From assembly GCA_017381015.1 (NCBI GenBank), contig JAFOCV010000007.1:1-39876 (forward strand): a DNA stretch of 39,876 bases, read 5' to 3'. The position numbers were made by a program, and so were the translations under genes. The number at the start of each line of letters is the position of its first letter. Position 1 is the stretch's first letter. This DNA is from Bacteroidaceae bacterium (GTDB lineage Bacteria > Bacteroidota > Bacteroidia > Bacteroidales > Bacteroidaceae). Positions 1 to 7,081 of the stretch are shown here, one piece after another. The notes beneath the pieces are model-generated. The model was not told the origin of the DNA, did not search any database, and worked only from the letters and a program-made list of their open reading frames with translations.

Positions 1-134
1 AACTAGGTGGCTGGAACGGAAGAATGACAATAAACGACAGACCGAGTCATCTTGTACTAAAACGCGGATGGGAACGGTTGCAAACTATGAGCTGGGGAGC
101 AGAACTGGCATTAGAAAATGTGTACAAAGATTAG
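1..134 (+). CDS. IS4/Tn5-type transposase, C-terminal end (cut by window edge)
   Basis: The third frame is open from the window start to a TAG at 132-134 and ends in about 43 residues containing LGGWNGR, RGWERLQ and WGAELALE. This resembles the dimerisation tail of IS4/Tn5-type transposases, where an LGG motif is followed some 20 residues later by a GW.RLQ motif. Only the tail is visible, so the catalytic DDE residues cannot be checked, and I cannot say whether the element is intact upstream. No terminal inverted repeat was recognised after the stop. The call rests on motif memory, not on a search. Confidence 0.6.
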   Translation, partial: LGGWNGRMTINDRPSHLVLKRGWERLQTMSWGAELALENVYKD

Positions 135-196
135 CTAAGATAGGGGTAGAGCTAGTAACAACTGGGACGAGTACAGGCCAGCCAACTGTCCTCTAA

Positions 197-216
197 TTAG
201 GGGGAGAGTCAGTTAC
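197..216 (+). repeat. Dispersed intergenic repeat, copy 1
   Basis: The 20 bases here match 37495-37514 at 18 of 20 positions. In both places the sequence just upstream is partly self-complementary (CTAA facing TTAG with a G/C-rich extension), so it behaves like a small palindromic intergenic element. Function unknown. Confidence 0.5.
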
Positions 217-225
217 GAAGCAATG

Positions 226-254
226 CGCCAGCTTAGCATCACACTAGGCTGGCG
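226..254 (+). terminator. Stem-loop downstream of the transposase remnant
   Basis: CGCCAGC at 226-232 pairs with GCTGGCG at 248-254, and the stem extends inward through TTAG/CTAG with one G-T pair. It is followed by TTTCTATCTC, a weak U-tract. It probably ends rightward transcription from the insertion element. The rest of 255-388 shows only short direct repeats (CTCAACG twice near 269, AAACAGTT twice near 299) and no gene. Confidence 0.5.
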
Positions 255-388
255 TTTCTATCTCTTACTGCTCAACGCTCAACGCTAAAATCGCAATTAA
301 ACAGTTAAACAGTTATTTTTTTTGGGGGGAATTGTATGTAACCACCAACCAATTGGGGATGGACAGAGTGGGGGTGGGAGAGTGTGCG

Positions 389-583
389 TCACACCTTTAG
401 CTTTTGGGTGAATTCTGTGATGATATTTTGACGCTCTTCTGGGGTAAGGTCAGAAAAGTGGGTGTCTAATATCTCGCGGAAAGCCTTCTCTGAGCGTGTT
501 TTCATTTGCATACGCCCAGTGGCCAATCCACTGTGAAATGGAGTGTGTGGTAAGAGTTGGCGATTGATGTTTCCGTCACTCAT
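389..583 (-). CDS. Small hypothetical protein (64 aa)
   Basis: No family is recognised. The protein is soluble. It has a basic middle (MKTRSEKAFREIL) and a C-terminal segment (LTPEERQNIITEFTQKL) likely to be helical. Its ATG overlaps the stop of the preceding 90-residue gene by four bases (580-583), so it reads as the last gene of a four-gene leftward operon with two other overlapping genes. The tight overlap is the main reason to accept so short a gene. No terminator is evident after it. Confidence 0.6.
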   Translation of the reverse strand: MSDGNINRQLLPHTPFHSGLATGRMQMKTRSEKAFREILDTHFSDLTPEERQNIITEFTQKLKV

Positions 584-852
584 TTTTTGTGAAATGCTGC
601 TCTAAATCCGCGTACTACTTTCAATCCGATATTGATGCCTTGCCAAACATTGAATGCATTGCGTGCTATCTGCATGGCGAAATCCATGCGATTGGTACTA
701 CGGGGAATAGGCGCAATGGCACTATTGATGGTAGTTTGCATTTTGGCCTGAAGCAACTTGAGCTCCTGTTTCTTGGCAAGTTTCTTTTCCTGGATGGCAA
801 GAAATACGTCTTGTTTGCTTAGAATCTCTTTTGCTATATTTTCCTTAGTCAT
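580..852 (-). CDS. Small hypothetical protein (90 aa), coiled-coil N-terminus
   Basis: Unrecognised. Residues about 5-45 are rich in K, E, Q and L with heptad-like spacing (EKKLAKKQELKLLQAKMQ) and probably form a helix or coiled coil. The C-terminal half (FNVWQGINIGLKVVRGF) is amphipathic and basic, so it may sit on the membrane surface. Its start overlaps the stop of the Holin-X-like gene by one base (TAATG arrangement at 852) and its end overlaps the next gene by four, which suggests translational coupling. From its neighbours it may be a partner of the membrane protein encoded just before it, but this is inference. Confidence 0.65.
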   Translation of the reverse strand: MTKENIAKEILSKQDVFLAIQEKKLAKKQELKLLQAKMQTTINSAIAPIPRSTNRMDFAMQIARNAFNVWQGINIGLKVVRGFRAAFHKK

Positions 853-1238
853 TAATTGGCTGGATTTGTGGTTGTGTTTTGAGTATTTGTGTTTTGAGTA
901 GCTGGCTGAGATTCAATAAAAATTCGAACCATTAACTTAGCTACGGGTTGAAGCACCCATGTTTTGCGCTTAAGCCAGAAGATTAGACACAAGAACAGCA
1001 TTATTCCTGCTATAACAAGGAAACCGATGTATGTAGATCCCATGGTTTCGTTAATCCAATATGCAAGGGCAAAACCAGACAATAGCAATGCTATGCCAAC
1101 GAGTATTGAGACAATAGCACCTGTGGCTAGAGCAAAAAGCAATCTAGTGGCACTTTCTGCAGCTGTCAAACTGGCATGTTCCTTTTGTATCTGGACGTAA
1201 TCCTTCAAAAGAAGAAAAAACTTGTTGAATTCTTCCAA
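852..1238 (-). CDS. Holin-X-like (phage holin family) membrane protein
   Basis: 128 residues. The N-terminus is soluble (FFLLLKDYVQIQKEHASLTAAE), followed by two hydrophobic segments at about 37-60 (ALATGAIVSILVGIALLL) and 68-90 (IGFLVIAGIMLFLCLIFW), then a short basic stretch and a Thr/Asn-rich tail. This layout fits the Putative Actinobacterial Holin-X / Phage_holin_3_6 family, which in Bacteroidales is usually chromosomal, sits beside a YtxH gene and has no prophage context. No phage genes are seen nearby, so a lytic holin role is unlikely. A role in envelope or stress physiology is inferred only from the YtxH pairing. Confidence 0.75.
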   Translation of the reverse strand: MEEFNKFFLLLKDYVQIQKEHASLTAAESATRLLFALATGAIVSILVGIALLLSGFALAYWINETMGSTYIGFLVIAGIMLFLCLIFWLKRKTWVLQPVAKLMVRIFIESQPATQNTNTQNTTTNPAN

Positions 1239-1281
1239 AACTCTATAAATTAAATAAGGTAAACATAGAACTTTTCAAAAG

Positions 1282-1308
1282 GTGGCATCAGGCATAACCT
1301 GACACCAC
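1282..1308 (-). terminator. Stem-loop between ytxH and the Holin-X-like gene
   Basis: GTGGCATCAGG (1282-1292) faces CCTGACACCAC (1298-1308) across a five-base loop. The two imperfect positions are C/A mismatches on the plus strand but G-U wobbles in the minus-strand RNA, so the hairpin is stable only in the leftward transcript. It is followed by CUUUUG. It lies in the operon just after ytxH and could be a partial terminator that lowers expression of the distal genes. Confidence 0.5.
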
Positions 1309-1348
1309 ACCAATGATATACTAATGATGTATAAATACCAATAAAGTA

Positions 1349-1558
1349 TTATTCTACAGCACCAAGGCCTAGATCCTCTGCAATGTCACTTGCTAGATCT
1401 TCCATTTCCTGTTTGCTCAACTTGAGACCACGCTTCTTTAGATTTTCAACAATCATTGCGCGAGTGTTAGAACCCTTTTCAGGTGCAAACAAAACACCAC
1501 ATGCTGCTCCTACTGCAGCTCCGCCGATAAAGGCTAGTAGATAATTAACGGCTTTCAT
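1349..1558 (-). CDS. YtxH domain-containing protein
   Basis: 69 residues. The N-terminal hydrophobic glycine/alanine-rich segment (YLLAFIGGAAVGAACGVLFA) is followed directly by PEKGSNTR, the hallmark of the YtxH family (membrane helix, then APxxGxxTR). The family is short and single-pass. In Firmicutes it is linked to general stress, and in Bacteroidetes its role is not established. It is the first gene of the leftward operon with the Holin-X-like protein, and a TAnnTTTG box lies upstream at 1641-1648. The C-terminal tail is acidic (DLASDIAEDLG). Confidence 0.8.
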   Translation of the reverse strand: MKAVNYLLAFIGGAAVGAACGVLFAPEKGSNTRAMIVENLKKRGLKLSKQEMEDLASDIAEDLGLGAVE

Positions 1559-1640
1559 AATTAAAGTTGTTTTAGGTTATATATTTATTATAATATAGTT
1601 TCTCGGATATTTCTGATGTCATATTCCTAAAAACTCTATG

Positions 1641-1670
1641 CAAATATAAGATTTTTTATTGTAGTTGCAA
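1641..1670 (-). promoter_or_regulatory. Bacteroidetes-type promoter for the ytxH operon
   Basis: On the minus strand TATATTTG (1641-1648) matches the -7 consensus TAnnTTTG, with TTG at 1668-1670 about 19 bases further upstream. This would leave a leader of roughly 75 bases before the ATG at 1558. Confidence 0.45.
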
Positions 1671-1745
1671 GGGGTATTTGAATGTTTTTTATACAAATTT
1701 AACATAATTTATACTTTCTTAATGTTTATTAACATATATAAGTGG

Positions 1746-1774
1746 TTTGGTTTCGTAAATTTGTTGTATCTTTG
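1746..1774 (+). promoter_or_regulatory. Bacteroidetes-type promoter for the SPOR-ruvX genes
   Basis: TTTG at 1746-1749 and TATCTTTG at 1767-1774 match the -33/-7 elements with a 17-base spacer. The start codon at 1834 follows about 60 bases later. Confidence 0.55.
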
Positions 1775-1833
1775 CAGAGGTAAAAATTACACCTAAAACG
1801 AATTATTAATCAATAAAATCATTGAAAATAACT

Positions 1834-2319
1834 ATGAAGAAATCAGTATTGATGGGTTCTGCCCTAATTGTGGCTTTTGCGATGAGTTCATGTAAAAGCG
1901 GTGAGAGTGCATACAAGAAGGCTTATGAAAAGGCACAGGCGCAGCAATCTAACGCAACTGTAAACACAGTCAATTCTGACCAGACTCAAAATAATACAGT
2001 TTCTGTTACTCCCGTTCAGACAGTTACCCCCACAACAGATTATAGCAATGTAAGCGTTCGTTCTGAGGACGTTACATTGGTAAATGGTACTGGTTTGAAG
2101 GCATACAGCGTAGTAGTTGGTAGCTTTGGTGTACAAGCAAATGCCGTTGCTTTGCAAAACAAGTTGAAGGGTCAGGGCTATCAGGCTCAGGTGGTTAAGA
2201 GCCCCTCAAATATGTACCGCGTAGTATTGAGTACTCACAACGACAAGGTATCTGCTGCACAGAGCCGTGATAAGGTTCGTTCTACATACGCAGATGCTTG
2301 GTTGCTTTATCAGAAGTAA
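1834..2319 (+). CDS. SPOR domain-containing lipoprotein
   Basis: 161 residues from the ATG at 1834. An in-frame TTG 12 bases earlier is less likely because the signal peptide begins MKKSVLMG. The lipobox is around MSSC, so the mature protein should be lipid-anchored. A low-complexity linker rich in Gln, Asn, Thr and Val spans about residues 30-75. The C-terminal ~75 residues form a SPOR domain (AYSVVVGSF near its start, then MYRVVLST). SPOR domains bind denuded septal peptidoglycan, so a role at the division site or in wall binding is expected. ruvX starts three bases after the stop, implying co-transcription. Confidence 0.85.
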   Translation: MKKSVLMGSALIVAFAMSSCKSGESAYKKAYEKAQAQQSNATVNTVNSDQTQNNTVSVTPVQTVTPTTDYSNVSVRSEDVTLVNGTGLKAYSVVVGSFGVQANAVALQNKLKGQGYQAQVVKSPSNMYRVVLSTHNDKVSAAQSRDKVRSTYADAWLLYQK

Positions 2320-2322
2320 TTA

Positions 2323-2736
2323 ATGGCTCGCGTACTGAGTATAGATTATGGCAAACGCCGCACAGGATTGGCTGTAACAGACCCCTGTCAGATAATAGCT
2401 AACGGACTGACTACAGTTGATTCTAATTCTTTACTAAAATTTCTTGCTGATTATATTGCAAAAGAACCAGTGGAGAGATTTGTGGTTGGTTTGCCCAAAC
2501 AAACAAATGGCCTGGATAGCGAAAATTTACCTCGCGTCCAGGCTTTTGTAAAGAAATTAAATACTACTTTCCCAGATATACCCGTAGAGTGGTGGGATGA
2601 ACGCTATACCAGTGTATTGGCACATAAGGCCATGCTTGATAGTGGTATAGGCAAAAAAGCTCGTCAAAACAAAGCTTTGGTTGACGAGATAAGCGCTACA
2701 ATAATCCTACAAGGATGGATGGAGAGAAGACGATGA
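2323..2736 (+). CDS. ruvX: Holliday junction resolvase-like protein RuvX/YqgF
   Basis: 137 residues, normal for the family. The RNase H-like fold is shown by the N-terminal SIDYGKRRTGLAVTD (first catalytic Asp in DYG), the central FVVGLPKQTNG, the WWDERYTS block (catalytic Glu in DER), and a C-terminal segment with Asp-Glu (VDEISATIILQGWM). Family members are proposed to process Holliday junctions or, in E. coli (YqgF), the 5' end of pre-16S rRNA. Three bases separate it from the SPOR gene and peptide deformylase follows, an arrangement common in Bacteroidales. Confidence 0.92.
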   Translation: MARVLSIDYGKRRTGLAVTDPCQIIANGLTTVDSNSLLKFLADYIAKEPVERFVVGLPKQTNGLDSENLPRVQAFVKKLNTTFPDIPVEWWDERYTSVLAHKAMLDSGIGKKARQNKALVDEISATIILQGWMERRR

Positions 2737-2842
2737 TTATTAGATTTTATACCGAATAATTCATTGTTTTTATTCATTTCATCTGATACTCTTTAGGAAT
2801 AGACACACGGAGGAAGGTTTTAAAATATTGATATTAAACGCT

Positions 2843-3403
2843 ATGATACTACCTATATATACATACGGTCAACCCGTATTGCGCAAAGAAACTGAAGAGA
2901 TAGATGCTACATATCCGAATCTGAAAGAAATCATTCAGAATATGTGGGACACTCTTGCTAAGAGCCATGGAGTAGGATTGGCCGCACCACAAGTTGGTTT
3001 ACCCATTCGTATGGCAATCATAGACTTGGATTGTATTAGTGAAGAAGAACCACAATACGCTGGATATAAGCGTACCTTTATCAACCCATATATTGAAGAG
3101 GTAGACGAAAGTGAACTTGATACTCAAGAGGAAGGTTGCTTGTCGCTACCTGGTTTGTCAGAAAAGGTCACTCGTCCCACTCGCATTCGTGTTACTTATC
3201 AGGACGAAAACTTCCAAGAGCATGATGAATGGGTGGATGGTTTCTTGGCAAGAGTAATGCAACATGAGTTTGACCACCTTGATGGTGTTGTTTATACAGA
3301 TCACCTAAAGGGCTTGCGCAGACAATTAATGGCCCCAAAACTCAAGCAATTGGTAAAAGGACAATTTCATGCAGATTACAAGGTCAAACCATTAAAAAAA
3401 TAG
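2843..3403 (+). CDS. def: Peptide deformylase
   Basis: Removes the formyl group from the initiator methionine of new proteins in the cytoplasm. All three metal-site motifs are present: GVGLAAPQ (about 43-50), EGCLS (about 97-101, Cys ligand) and QHEFDH (about 139-144, two His ligands and the catalytic Glu). It has 186 residues counted from the ATG at 2843. An in-frame TTG at 2828 would add five residues, but family proteins begin with a MILPIYTYG-like sequence, so ATG is preferred. It sits between ruvX and a TPR-protein gene. Confidence 0.95.
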   Translation: MILPIYTYGQPVLRKETEEIDATYPNLKEIIQNMWDTLAKSHGVGLAAPQVGLPIRMAIIDLDCISEEEPQYAGYKRTFINPYIEEVDESELDTQEEGCLSLPGLSEKVTRPTRIRVTYQDENFQEHDEWVDGFLARVMQHEFDHLDGVVYTDHLKGLRRQLMAPKLKQLVKGQFHADYKVKPLKK

Positions 3404-3471
3404 ATTAACTGATTCTTAAACTTTTGTTTATAAACAAATAATTTTCTTAGAATCACTTTTTAGTAGCAGAA

Positions 3472-5397
3472 ATGAAGCGTATATTATCTTTATTAATAAT
3501 ATTGGTAGCCTTTAATACTACATTATTATCACAGATTAATACCAATAGAGTGATGATGATGGGCCGTAATGCTTTGTATTACGAAGACTATGTATTGGCT
3601 ATCCAGCGCTTCAATTCTGTTATTACGGCCAAACCTTATCTGTCTGATCCATATTTTTTCAGGGGACTGGCTAAGTTTTACCTTGAAGACTATGCCGGTG
3701 CAGAATCAGATTGTACATTGGCATTGAACAGAAGCCCATTTAATGCACAGTATTATACTCTCCGTGCTTTGTGTAGAGTTAATATGGAGCATTACAGTGC
3801 TGCAATAGAGGATTATAAGGCTTCTCTCGAACAAAATCCTATTGAAAAGAACAATTGGCACAATATGGTGATTTGCTACATGGAAATGGAGCAATTTAAC
3901 CAGGCTGACTCTGCATTAAACAAGATGATTGAGTTGTGGCCACGAGAGTCTTCACAATGTACGATGAAAGCACAGGTTTCTCTTGCAATGAAAGACACTG
4001 TATTAGCAGAGAAGTGGGTTGACAAAGCCCTAGTCCTAGACAAATACGATGGTGGTGCTTGGAGTATGAAATCAGCCTTTCAAACCAAGCGTCGCGAGTA
4101 TGATAAAGCAGAGAAATCACTAAACAATGCCATTGTTCAGAGACCACGACTACCAATGTTGTATGTAAATAGAGCGTTGGTACGTTTTCATCAACAGAAC
4201 ATTCGTGGTGCTATGTCCGATTATGATCAAGCAATCGAGATTGATGGCTCCAACTATGTAGCACATTATAATAGAGGTTTATTGCGTGCACAAGTAGGTG
4301 ACGATAATAATGCTATTGAAGATTTCAACTATGTACTGAGTGTAGAACCTGATAATATGATTGCTCTTTACAATAGAGCCATTCTATTGGATAGAGTGGG
4401 GGATTACCATGGTGCTATCAAAGATATAAGTTCTGTAATCGACGAATATCCTCAATTTTGGGCAGGATATAGTCAGCGTGCCTCCATATTGCGCAAGGTT
4501 GGTGATGTCTATGGTGCTGAACGCGATGAGTATCGAGTCTTAAAAGCCAAAATGGAAGTAAAGACGGGTACATACAAGGTACAGAAGACTACAAGAAAAA
4601 AGGAGGAAAGAAATATTGAAGACTACAACAAGATGGTTGTAGATGACGAACAATCACAATTGAGCTCATATGCAAGTGAGTTCAGAGGTCGTGTTCAAAA
4701 CAAGCAAACTGAGTTAAAATGCTTGCCAATGTACACCCTTGGCTATTATCGTAAGGAGCATACAACACGTAGATATATTCCATACAGTAAGGCACTGGAG
4801 GATTTCTCTATGCAAAACAAAGAATCTCAAAAATTGCTAATGTGTAGCGAGGAAATCTCTTTGGATAGCGCAAGAATCAGTATGCACCAATCTCGTATTA
4901 CACAGGACATAATTCTTGGTGATGTGAGCCAGTTGGTAATGGATTATTATATTGTGCGAGATTTTGAATCTGCAATGTCAACTCTTGATTCAATCGTTGT
5001 ATCTGATAAGAACATCTCTCCCTTCTATCACTTTATGAGAGCACAGGTAAGAACTGCTCAGATTGAAGCTCAACCAATCAATGAAAATGAGTTGCGTATC
5101 AGATATATGGAGATTTTACAAGACCTGAAATATTGTGACCACAATATCCAGGACTTTGCCTATGCTTCGTATAATATGGGTAATACTTATGTCAAATTGA
5201 AGGATTACCAATCAGCAATCAATTCTTACTCAAGAGCCATAGAAATTGATAATAAATTACCAGAAGCATACTTCAATAGAGGTATTACATATATTCTGAT
5301 GAAAGAAATTAACAAGGGATTAGCCGATTTGTCTCAAGCTGGTGAAATGGGATTGTACCAAGCCTATAACCTCATTAAGAAATACTCTCAAAAATAG
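3472..5397 (+). CDS. Secreted tetratricopeptide-repeat protein
   Basis: 641 residues with a signal peptide (ILSLLIILVAFNTTLLSQ). TPR units run almost continuously from about residue 25 to 365, with recurrent motifs such as YFRGLAKFYLEDYAGAESD and HYNRGLLRAQVGDDNNAIED. A charged, basic linker follows (about 370-400, KTTRKKEERN), then a less regular region, and two further TPRs close the protein (about 565-640). TPR arrays bind other proteins, so a periplasmic scaffold is likely but no partner is evident. In many Bacteroidales, as I recall, this gene lies between def and thrS. Here thrS is not downstream and an AT-rich island follows. Confidence 0.88.
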   Translation: MKRILSLLIILVAFNTTLLSQINTNRVMMMGRNALYYEDYVLAIQRFNSVITAKPYLSDPYFFRGLAKFYLEDYAGAESDCTLALNRSPFNAQYYTLRALCRVNMEHYSAAIEDYKASLEQNPIEKNNWHNMVICYMEMEQFNQADSALNKMIELWPRESSQCTMKAQVSLAMKDTVLAEKWVDKALVLDKYDGGAWSMKSAFQTKRREYDKAEKSLNNAIVQRPRLPMLYVNRALVRFHQQNIRGAMSDYDQAIEIDGSNYVAHYNRGLLRAQVGDDNNAIEDFNYVLSVEPDNMIALYNRAILLDRVGDYHGAIKDISSVIDEYPQFWAGYSQRASILRKVGDVYGAERDEYRVLKAKMEVKTGTYKVQKTTRKKEERNIEDYNKMVVDDEQSQLSSYASEFRGRVQNKQTELKCLPMYTLGYYRKEHTTRRYIPYSKALEDFSMQNKESQKLLMCSEEISLDSARISMHQSRITQDIILGDVSQLVMDYYIVRDFESAMSTLDSIVVSDKNISPFYHFMRAQVRTAQIEAQPINENELRIRYMEILQDLKYCDHNIQDFAYASYNMGNTYVKLKDYQSAINSYSRAIEIDNKLPEAYFNRGITYILMKEINKGLADLSQAGEMGLYQAYNLIKKYSQK

Positions 5398-5449
5398 TAT
5401 TGAGAATTAAAGTAATTCCTCAGACAATACATTTTTCATTGTCCCTCCA

Positions 5450-5499
5450 GTCCACTTGGCAAATTTGTATAGTGTTGAGTAAAAGCTTCTTCGCAGAAG
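5450..5499 (+). repeat. Diverged dispersed repeat, left copy
   Basis: GTCCACTTGGCAAA (5450-5463) is followed by a short hairpin, CTTCT (5486-5490) facing AGAAG (5495-5499), and then TTTTG. The same ordered elements recur at 6713-6810 on the other side of the broken SH3 gene. The surrounding 5398-5861 has no convincing gene. A patch at about 5530-5660 is visibly GC-richer than its surroundings and may be decayed coding or element sequence, and 5700-5861 is AT-rich with nothing recognised. Confidence 0.45.
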
Positions 5500-5861
5500 T
5501 TTTGACTGAGATGTTTTTCCTTCATTCCGATCCTGTTGAAATTTCGATTTTCGCGGCCGTAATTCCCCTGCTCCTCTGCCTCTGTCGTCATGCTCGACTT
5601 CCAAATCAGAGAAACGGGGCACAGGAACTGGTCGGCGAGCATTTCCAGCCCCCACGACTACATTTACAGAGAATTTCTTGCATATCTTTTGAAATTTGAC
5701 TAACTTTGTGCATCAATTGAACATGACGAGATTGTATAACTTAAAGACTGAGTACTTTAAGTTACTAAAAATCTTAGATAGATGCTACTTTTCTTATACA
5801 CTCTGCCAACTATTTAATTCCGCCAACGGGTCATTATTATTTCAATTTAAACATTCTTACT

Positions 5862-6674
5862 ATGAAAAAAATATTTATAATTAGATTTATATCCTTTTTG
5901 GTTTTCTTCGTAAATTTTAATTATATTCATGCAAAATAGTATCGTGTTGTTGCACAATCCTCGTTGAATATTCGCAGTGCACCAAATAAATATTCGAACA
6001 AATTATCTTCTGTTTCGAATGGTCAAATTGTGAATATGATTCAAGAAGAAAGCAATGGATGGATGAAAATAGAGGCTAATGGCATAACCGGCTATGTATA
6101 TGGAAAATATTTAGAGGCTGTACCCGACCCTTCTGATTCCCAGAACAGTGAAGAGTCTTTTTTTGATATATCACAGTGGTATTACTCGCTAAGTTCGTTT
6201 TCATTACCTTTTTGGGCATGTCTTGTTCTATACATCATTTTATCAATTGCCTTTTATGTTTTGCTTGAAAATCATATAATCATTGCCATGCTTTGTAATT
6301 TAGGAGCTGCACGTTGCCTTTGGCAGAATCCTAATAATGATTTTTGGAGTTTTTTGAATTTTAAGGAAAACGGTTTTTTCTTATACGTTTTTTACCTATT
6401 TTTGATATATGCGTTTATAACCTATGTTTTTTCTATGTTTCGCTTTAATCTGTCTACTGTATTGTCTTTGTTTAAGAAACCGTTAGTTAGTATTATAGGT
6501 ATTATAACTGCATTTATCTACTTCTTTGTGTTAATGGATTTGGTTCTTGATATTTTTCAATACCATACGGGGGTGGTCCTCATTGTAATATTGGGTTGTA
6601 TTTCTTCTTCGAGTTCGTATGTAGGAACTTTCACAGATAGAAATGGAAATACATTTGATGTGTATAAAGATTAA
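5862..6674 (+). pseudogene. SH3-domain membrane protein gene interrupted by an amber codon
   Basis: From the ATG at 5862 the frame gives a clear signal peptide (KKIFIIRFISFLVFFV, ending in HAK), then TAG at 5937-5939. The same frame then continues open to a TAA at 6672-6674. The residues just after the stop (YRVVAQSSLNIRSAPN) are the expected start of a bacterial SH3 domain, which continues through VSNGQIVNMIQEESNGWM to GYVYGKYLE. About four hydrophobic segments follow (starting FWACLVLYIILSIAFYVLL, FFLYVFYLFLIYAFITYV, LVSIIGIITAFIYFFVLM, VVLIVILGCISSSS). Without the TAG it would be a ~270-residue secreted SH3 plus membrane protein, so I read it as a nonsense-disrupted gene. A restart at a TTG (5964) would lack the signal peptide. 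Confidence 0.7.
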
Positions 6675-6712
6675 AAAAAGTCCGCACTAAAATCAAAAAA
6701 ACAAACGCTGCG

Positions 6713-6810
6713 GTCCACTTGGCAAAATGGACGCATCCTTCGAGCCAACTTCACACGTGAAGTTGAGAGACTTTTCTGCAGTAAATGGGAAACTTCTCTA
6801 CAGAAGTTTT
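6713..6810 (+). repeat. Diverged dispersed repeat, right copy
   Basis: GTCCACTTGGCAAA (6713-6726) is identical to the left copy at 5450. It is followed by an 8-bp-stem hairpin (6747-6764) not present in the left copy, and by CTTCT (6793-6797) facing AGAAG (6802-6806) and TTTTGGCTG, as in the left copy. Together the pair brackets the interrupted SH3 gene. Confidence 0.45.
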
Positions 6811-6833
6811 GGCTGCAATACATTTTTAAAATA

Positions 6834-6877
6834 AAAAAGACAGAGTCTTCACATCATTGTAAGATTCTGTCTTTTCG
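6834..6877 (-). terminator. Terminator of the tRNA-Ala gene
   Basis: A 15-base arm starting near 6835 (AAAAGACAGAGTCTT) faces AAGATTCTGTCTTTT with one wobble and a ~11-base loop. On the minus strand the stem is followed by TTTTTTATTTT, so it is placed to end leftward transcription of the tRNA. Confidence 0.7.
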
Positions 6878-6888
6878 ATTACGTAAGG

Positions 6889-6962
<74 letters not shown>

Positions 6963-7051
6963 TTATTGACTAATGCGATGCAAAATTATGGAAAATTTTA
7001 TTAATGTGTAAGTTTTTATAGCTCTTTTTTTATAATATTGGTTAAAAATCA

Positions 7052-7059
7052 TACCTTTG
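7052..7059 (+). promoter_or_regulatory. -7 box upstream of the M6 protease gene
   Basis: TACCTTTG matches TAnnTTTG and lies 22 bases before the ATG at 7082. The region about 18-25 bases further upstream is T-rich but has no clean TTTG. Confidence 0.45.
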
Positions 7060-7081
7060 CATACAGTTTTAACCCAGAAGT

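Noticed and set aside
852..1238. Prophage remnant inferred from the holin-like gene
   Set aside because: No endolysin, structural or integrase gene is near; Holin-X-like proteins next to YtxH are ordinary chromosomal genes in this group.
5407..5655. Overlapping minus-strand small frames in the GC-richer patch
   Set aside because: They span the dispersed repeat and its hairpin and show no domain; more likely decayed repeat sequence than genes.
5696..5884. Plus-strand 62-codon frame
   Set aside because: AT-rich, no motif, and it runs into the start of the SH3-protein signal peptide in another frame.
5937..5939. Programmed readthrough or pyrrolysine at the amber codon
   Set aside because: No pyrrolysine machinery or stop-readthrough context is visible; a nonsense mutation is simpler.
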